Shown here one piece after another: positions 6,060 to 8,827 of a stretch of 8,827 nucleotides of DNA. Source of the DNA: Prevotella sp. UBA1395 (GTDB taxonomy: Bacteria; Bacteroidota; Bacteroidia; Bacteroidales; Bacteroidaceae); assembly GCA_002305235.1 (NCBI GenBank), contig DBQL01000056.1, forward strand, positions 1 to 8,827. Direction: 5' to 3'. The position numbers were made by a program, and so were the translations under genes. Below the pieces are notes generated by a model that worked only from the letters and a program-made list of their open reading frames with translations, was not told the origin of the DNA and made no database searches. The first letter of the stretch is position 1, and each line of letters opens with the position of its first letter.

Positions 6060-6102
6060 CAAGGTTTTTATAATTAAACTAAGGTATAAAGATTTAACAT
6101 AC

Positions 6103-8796
6103 ATGGAATTAGCAAGTAAGTATGACCCCAAAGAGGTAGAGTCGAAATGGTATGAGTATTGGCTGAGCAACAAGCTTTTCAGCTCCAAGCCCGATGGCCG
6201 AGAGCCATATACGGTGGTGATTCCGCCCCCCAATGTTACCGGTGTACTCCACATGGGACACATGCTGAACAACACTATACAAGATATTCTGGTGCGCCGT
6301 GCCCGCATGGAAGGCAAGAATGCTTGCTGGGTTCCGGGCACAGACCATGCCTCTATCGCCACCGAAGCCAAGGTGGTAAACAAGCTCGCCGAGCAGGGTA
6401 TCAAGAAGAACGACCTCTCTCGAGAGCAATTTTTGGAGCACGCATGGGACTGGACCCGTGAGCACGGAGGCATCATCCTTAAACAACTGAGAAAACTGGG
6501 ATGTTCGTGCGACTGGGATCGTACGGCATTCACAATGGACGACACCCGTTCGGAAAGCGTCATCAAGGTGTTTATCGACCTTTATCAAAAGGGGTTGATC
6601 TATCGTGGCGTGCGTATGGTGAACTGGGACCCGCAAGCGCAAACCGCTCTTTCTGACGAAGAGGTGATTTATAAGGACGAGCACTCCAAACTGTATTATC
6701 TCAAATACTATGTTGCCCCAGAGGAGCAAGACAGCGTTGCACGCTTGAGCGACGACAATGTGATGCATCAGGACAGCAAGGGTTACTACGCCGTGGTGGC
6801 CACAACACGTCCGGAGACCATCATGGGCGATACGGCCATGTGTATCAATCCTGAGGATCCCAAAAACACGTGGCTGCGCGGTAAGCATGTGATCGTGCCC
6901 TTGGTGAACAGGACTATTCCCGTCATTGAGGATACTTACGTTGACATCCAGTTTGGTACGGGCTGTCTGAAAGTGACTCCCGCCCATGATATCAATGACC
7001 ATGCCTTGGGGTTGAAGCACGGATTGCAGACCATTGACATCTTCAATGACAACGGAACACTCTCTCAAGCTGCCGGAATGTATATCGGACAAGACCGCAT
7101 GGAGGTAAGAACACAGATTTCTAAAGACCTCGAAGCTGCCGGACTGATGGAAAAAGTTGAGGACTATGACAACAAGGTGGGATACTCCGAGCGTACGAAC
7201 GTGCCCATCGAACCCAAACTTTCCACCCAGTGGTTCCTCAAAATGCAACACTTCGCAGACCTTGCTTTGGCACCGGTGATGGAAGATGATATCGAGTTCT
7301 ATCCCAAGAAATACAAGAATACTTACCGCCATTGGTTGGAGAACATCAAGGATTGGTGTATCTCTCGACAACTATGGTGGGGACATCGAATCCCTGCATA
7401 TTACTTCGCGGATGCTCAAGGGAAGAACGATTTTGTGGTTGCGGAGTCTGCAGAAGCTGCCTTGGAAGCCGCAAGAAAAAAGAATCCGTCTCTCAACATC
7501 ACCGACTTGGAGCAGGAAAGCGACTGTCTTGACACTTGGTTCTCGTCATGGCTTTGGCCCATTTCCGTATTCGACGGCATCAATCATCCCGACAATGAGG
7601 AGGTGAACTACTACTATCCCACCTCCGACTTGGTAACCGGCCCAGACATTATCTTCTTCTGGGTGGCACGAATGATTATGGCCGGCTATGAGTATCGCGC
7701 CACATTCCCCTTCAAACATGTGTATTTCACAGGTATTGTTCGTGACAAGATAGGTCGTAAGATGAGCAAGAGCCTGGGTAATTCGCCCGATCCGCTGATG
7801 CTGATCGAGAAATTTGGAGCAGACGGCGTGCGCATGGGCATGATGCTATCGGCACCTGCCGGCAATGACATTCTGTTTGATGAGAGTCTGTGTGAGCAAG
7901 GCAGAAACTTCAATAACAAGATTTGGAACGCCTTCAGATTGGTGCAAGGCTGGGAGACTGCCGACATGATACAGCCCGAAGCCAATCGTCAAGCGGTGAC
8001 ATGGTTTGATGCCAAGCTCAAGGAAGCCAACGCCATCATGGATGAACAGTTTAAGGGCTATCGCATCTCCGAGGCTTTGATGACTGTCTATCGCCTGTTT
8101 TGGGACGAGTTCTCGAGTTGGTATCTCGAGATGGTGAAGCCCGAATACGGCAAGCCTATCGATCAGGAGAGCTATGATGCGACACTGCGTTTCTTCGACG
8201 CTCTGCTTAAAATGCTCCATCCCTTCATGCCATTCATCACCGAAGAGCTTTGGCAACATATCCTTGACCGTAAGGATGGCGAGAGCATCATGAAGGCCAC
8301 GCTTAACATTCCGGCTCCCTCCGATGCAGAAAAACAGTTGTGTGAAAACATGGAACTGGTGAAACAGGTGGTTTCGGGCGTTCGTATGGTGCGCAACCAA
8401 AAGAATATCGCTCCCAAGGAACAACTCGAATTGCAAGCTGTGGGCAGCAACCGTTTTGAGGCATACAATAGCGTGATTGCCAAAATGGCTAATCTGAGCG
8501 CGATCAATGTTGTGCCCGACAAGGCGGCAGACGCAAGTGCGTTTATGGTGTCGACCGACGAATTTGCTGTTCCCGTGGGCAGCCTCATCGATGTTGAGGC
8601 AGAGATTGAGAAGCAAGAGAAAGAGCTTCAGCATCTTGAAGGATTCCTTGCGGGAATTAAGAAAAAATTGGCCAACGAGAACTTTGTGGCTCATGCTCCC
8701 GAGGCTGTGGTAGCCCGCGAACGCAAAAAACAAAGCGATTCTGAGGAAAAGATTGCTGCCTTGAAGGAATCTTTGGCCGCCCTCAAGCAAAAATAA
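6103..8796 (+). CDS. valS: Valyl-tRNA synthetase (class Ia)
   Basis: The 897-residue enzyme charges tRNA-Val with valine in the cytoplasm and edits misactivated threonine. Class I signatures are present: [15 protein letters not shown] (41-55) contains HIGH in the form HMGH (50-53), and KMSKS is at 553-557 in [10 protein letters not shown]. The CP1 editing domain (about 195-345) includes TTRPET (234-239) and TPAHDINDH (292-300), where D296 or D299 holds the place of the editing aspartate. [15 protein letters not shown] (418-432) and TWFSSWLWP (478-486) are typical of ValRS. The anticodon-binding helical domain covers about 600-770, and the C-terminal coiled-coil tRNA-binding arm is at about 832-897 (charged heptads, [14 protein letters not shown]). 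Length is normal for the family. The ATG start at 6103 gives the usual [10 protein letters not shown]-terminus. It is transcribed divergently from mazG. Confidence 0.99.
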   Translation: MELASKYDPKEVESKWYEYWLSNKLFSSKPDGREPYTVVIPPPNVTGVLHMGHMLNNTIQDILVRRARMEGKNACWVPGTDHASIATEAKVVNKLAEQGIKKNDLSREQFLEHAWDWTREHGGIILKQLRKLGCSCDWDRTAFTMDDTRSESVIKVFIDLYQKGLIYRGVRMVNWDPQAQTALSDEEVIYKDEHSKLYYLKYYVAPEEQDSVARLSDDNVMHQDSKGYYAVVATTRPETIMGDTAMCINPEDPKNTWLRGKHVIVPLVNRTIPVIEDTYVDIQFGTGCLKVTPAHDINDHALGLKHGLQTIDIFNDNGTLSQAAGMYIGQDRMEVRTQISKDLEAAGLMEKVEDYDNKVGYSERTNVPIEPKLSTQWFLKMQHFADLALAPVMEDDIEFYPKKYKNTYRHWLENIKDWCISRQLWWGHRIPAYYFADAQGKNDFVVAESAEAALEAARKKNPSLNITDLEQESDCLDTWFSSWLWPISVFDGINHPDNEEVNYYYPTSDLVTGPDIIFFWVARMIMAGYEYRATFPFKHVYFTGIVRDKIGRKMSKSLGNSPDPLMLIEKFGADGVRMGMMLSAPAGNDILFDESLCEQGRNFNNKIWNAFRLVQGWETADMIQPEANRQAVTWFDAKLKEANAIMDEQFKGYRISEALMTVYRLFWDEFSSWYLEMVKPEYGKPIDQESYDATLRFFDALLKMLHPFMPFITEELWQHILDRKDGESIMKATLNIPAPSDAEKQLCENMELVKQVVSGVRMVRNQKNIAPKEQLELQAVGSNRFEAYNSVIAKMANLSAINVVPDKAADASAFMVSTDEFAVPVGSLIDVEAEIEKQEKELQHLEGFLAGIKKKLANENFVAHAPEAVVARERKKQSDSEEKIAALKESLAALKQK

Positions 8797-8799
8797 CGA

Positions 8800-8827
8800 A
8801 TGAAAAAATCCATTTTCACCCTACTCT
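8800..8827 (+). CDS. Start of a downstream gene, cut by the window end
   Basis: An ATG at 8800-8802, 3 nt after the valS stop, opens a frame reading MKKSIFTLL up to the window edge. The KK-plus-hydrophobic beginning resembles a signal peptide or membrane anchor, and the tight spacing suggests cotranscription with valS. Only nine codons are visible, so the product cannot be named. Confidence 0.5.

Noticed and set aside
6109..7371. Long open frame (420 codons) on the minus strand inside valS
   Set aside because: It is fully antisense to a certain valS, has low-complexity His/Val/Leu-rich translation, no start context and no recognisable domain. It is a shadow of valS codon usage.
7846..8790. 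Second long minus-strand frame (314 codons) inside valS
   Set aside because: Same reasoning: antisense shadow of the 3' half of valS with no domain features.
1..8827. CRISPR array, insertion sequence, attachment site, tRNA, rRNA or riboswitch
   Set aside because: No repeated spacer pattern, transposase, terminal inverted repeats or RNA-gene signature was seen; the gaps between genes are all under 150 nt.

Overview
The window looks like chromosomal DNA from a Bacteroidales bacterium, most likely Prevotellaceae. Evidence for this: Bacteroidetes-type -7 promoter boxes (TAnnTTTG) with no clear Shine-Dalgarno sequences, a Por/T9SS-like C-terminal domain, an ECF sigma factor followed by the Bacteroidetes 'PEGYFD' membrane protein and a Spy-like periplasmic protein, and characteristic valS, mazG and rnz sequences. 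There is no sign of phage, insertion sequence, CRISPR array, rRNA or tRNA. Genes fill almost the whole window; the longest gene-free stretch is about 145 bp.

Region A (7-3449, minus strand) is a probable envelope-stress cluster. In transcription order it holds a small secreted protein that is essentially a lone T9SS-like C-terminal domain (3415-3104), a lipoprotein L,D-transpeptidase of the YcbB type (3085-1517), an ECF sigma factor (1495-947), a single-pass membrane protein placed where an anti-sigma factor would be (831-448), and a small helical periplasmic Spy/CpxP-like protein (426-7). The first three genes are 18-21 nt apart and appear to start from one housekeeping promoter (3442-3449). 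The last two lie behind a 115-nt gap containing an ECF-type promoter pattern, AAAC-N16-CGTC (852-875). This suggests the sigma factor turns on its own putative regulator and a periplasmic effector, while an L,D-transpeptidase is made together with the sigma factor.

Region B (3560-6029, minus strand) is a three-gene housekeeping operon: mazG (NTP pyrophosphohydrolase), a lipocalin-like lipoprotein, and rnz (tRNA 3' processing). Gaps are 11 and 26 nt. It starts from a TAnnTTTG promoter at 6022-6029. An inverted repeat at 3492-3519 separates it from region A.

Region C (6052-8827, plus strand) is valS, divergent from mazG, with its own -7 box at 6052-6059. Three nucleotides after valS a new reading frame begins (8800) and is cut by the window edge.

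Most of the window is conserved core genome. The part most likely to hold something undescribed is region A: the coupling of a peptidoglycan cross-linking enzyme and a T9SS-like mini-protein to an ECF sigma circuit, with an apparent promoter for the sigma factor's own downstream pair.
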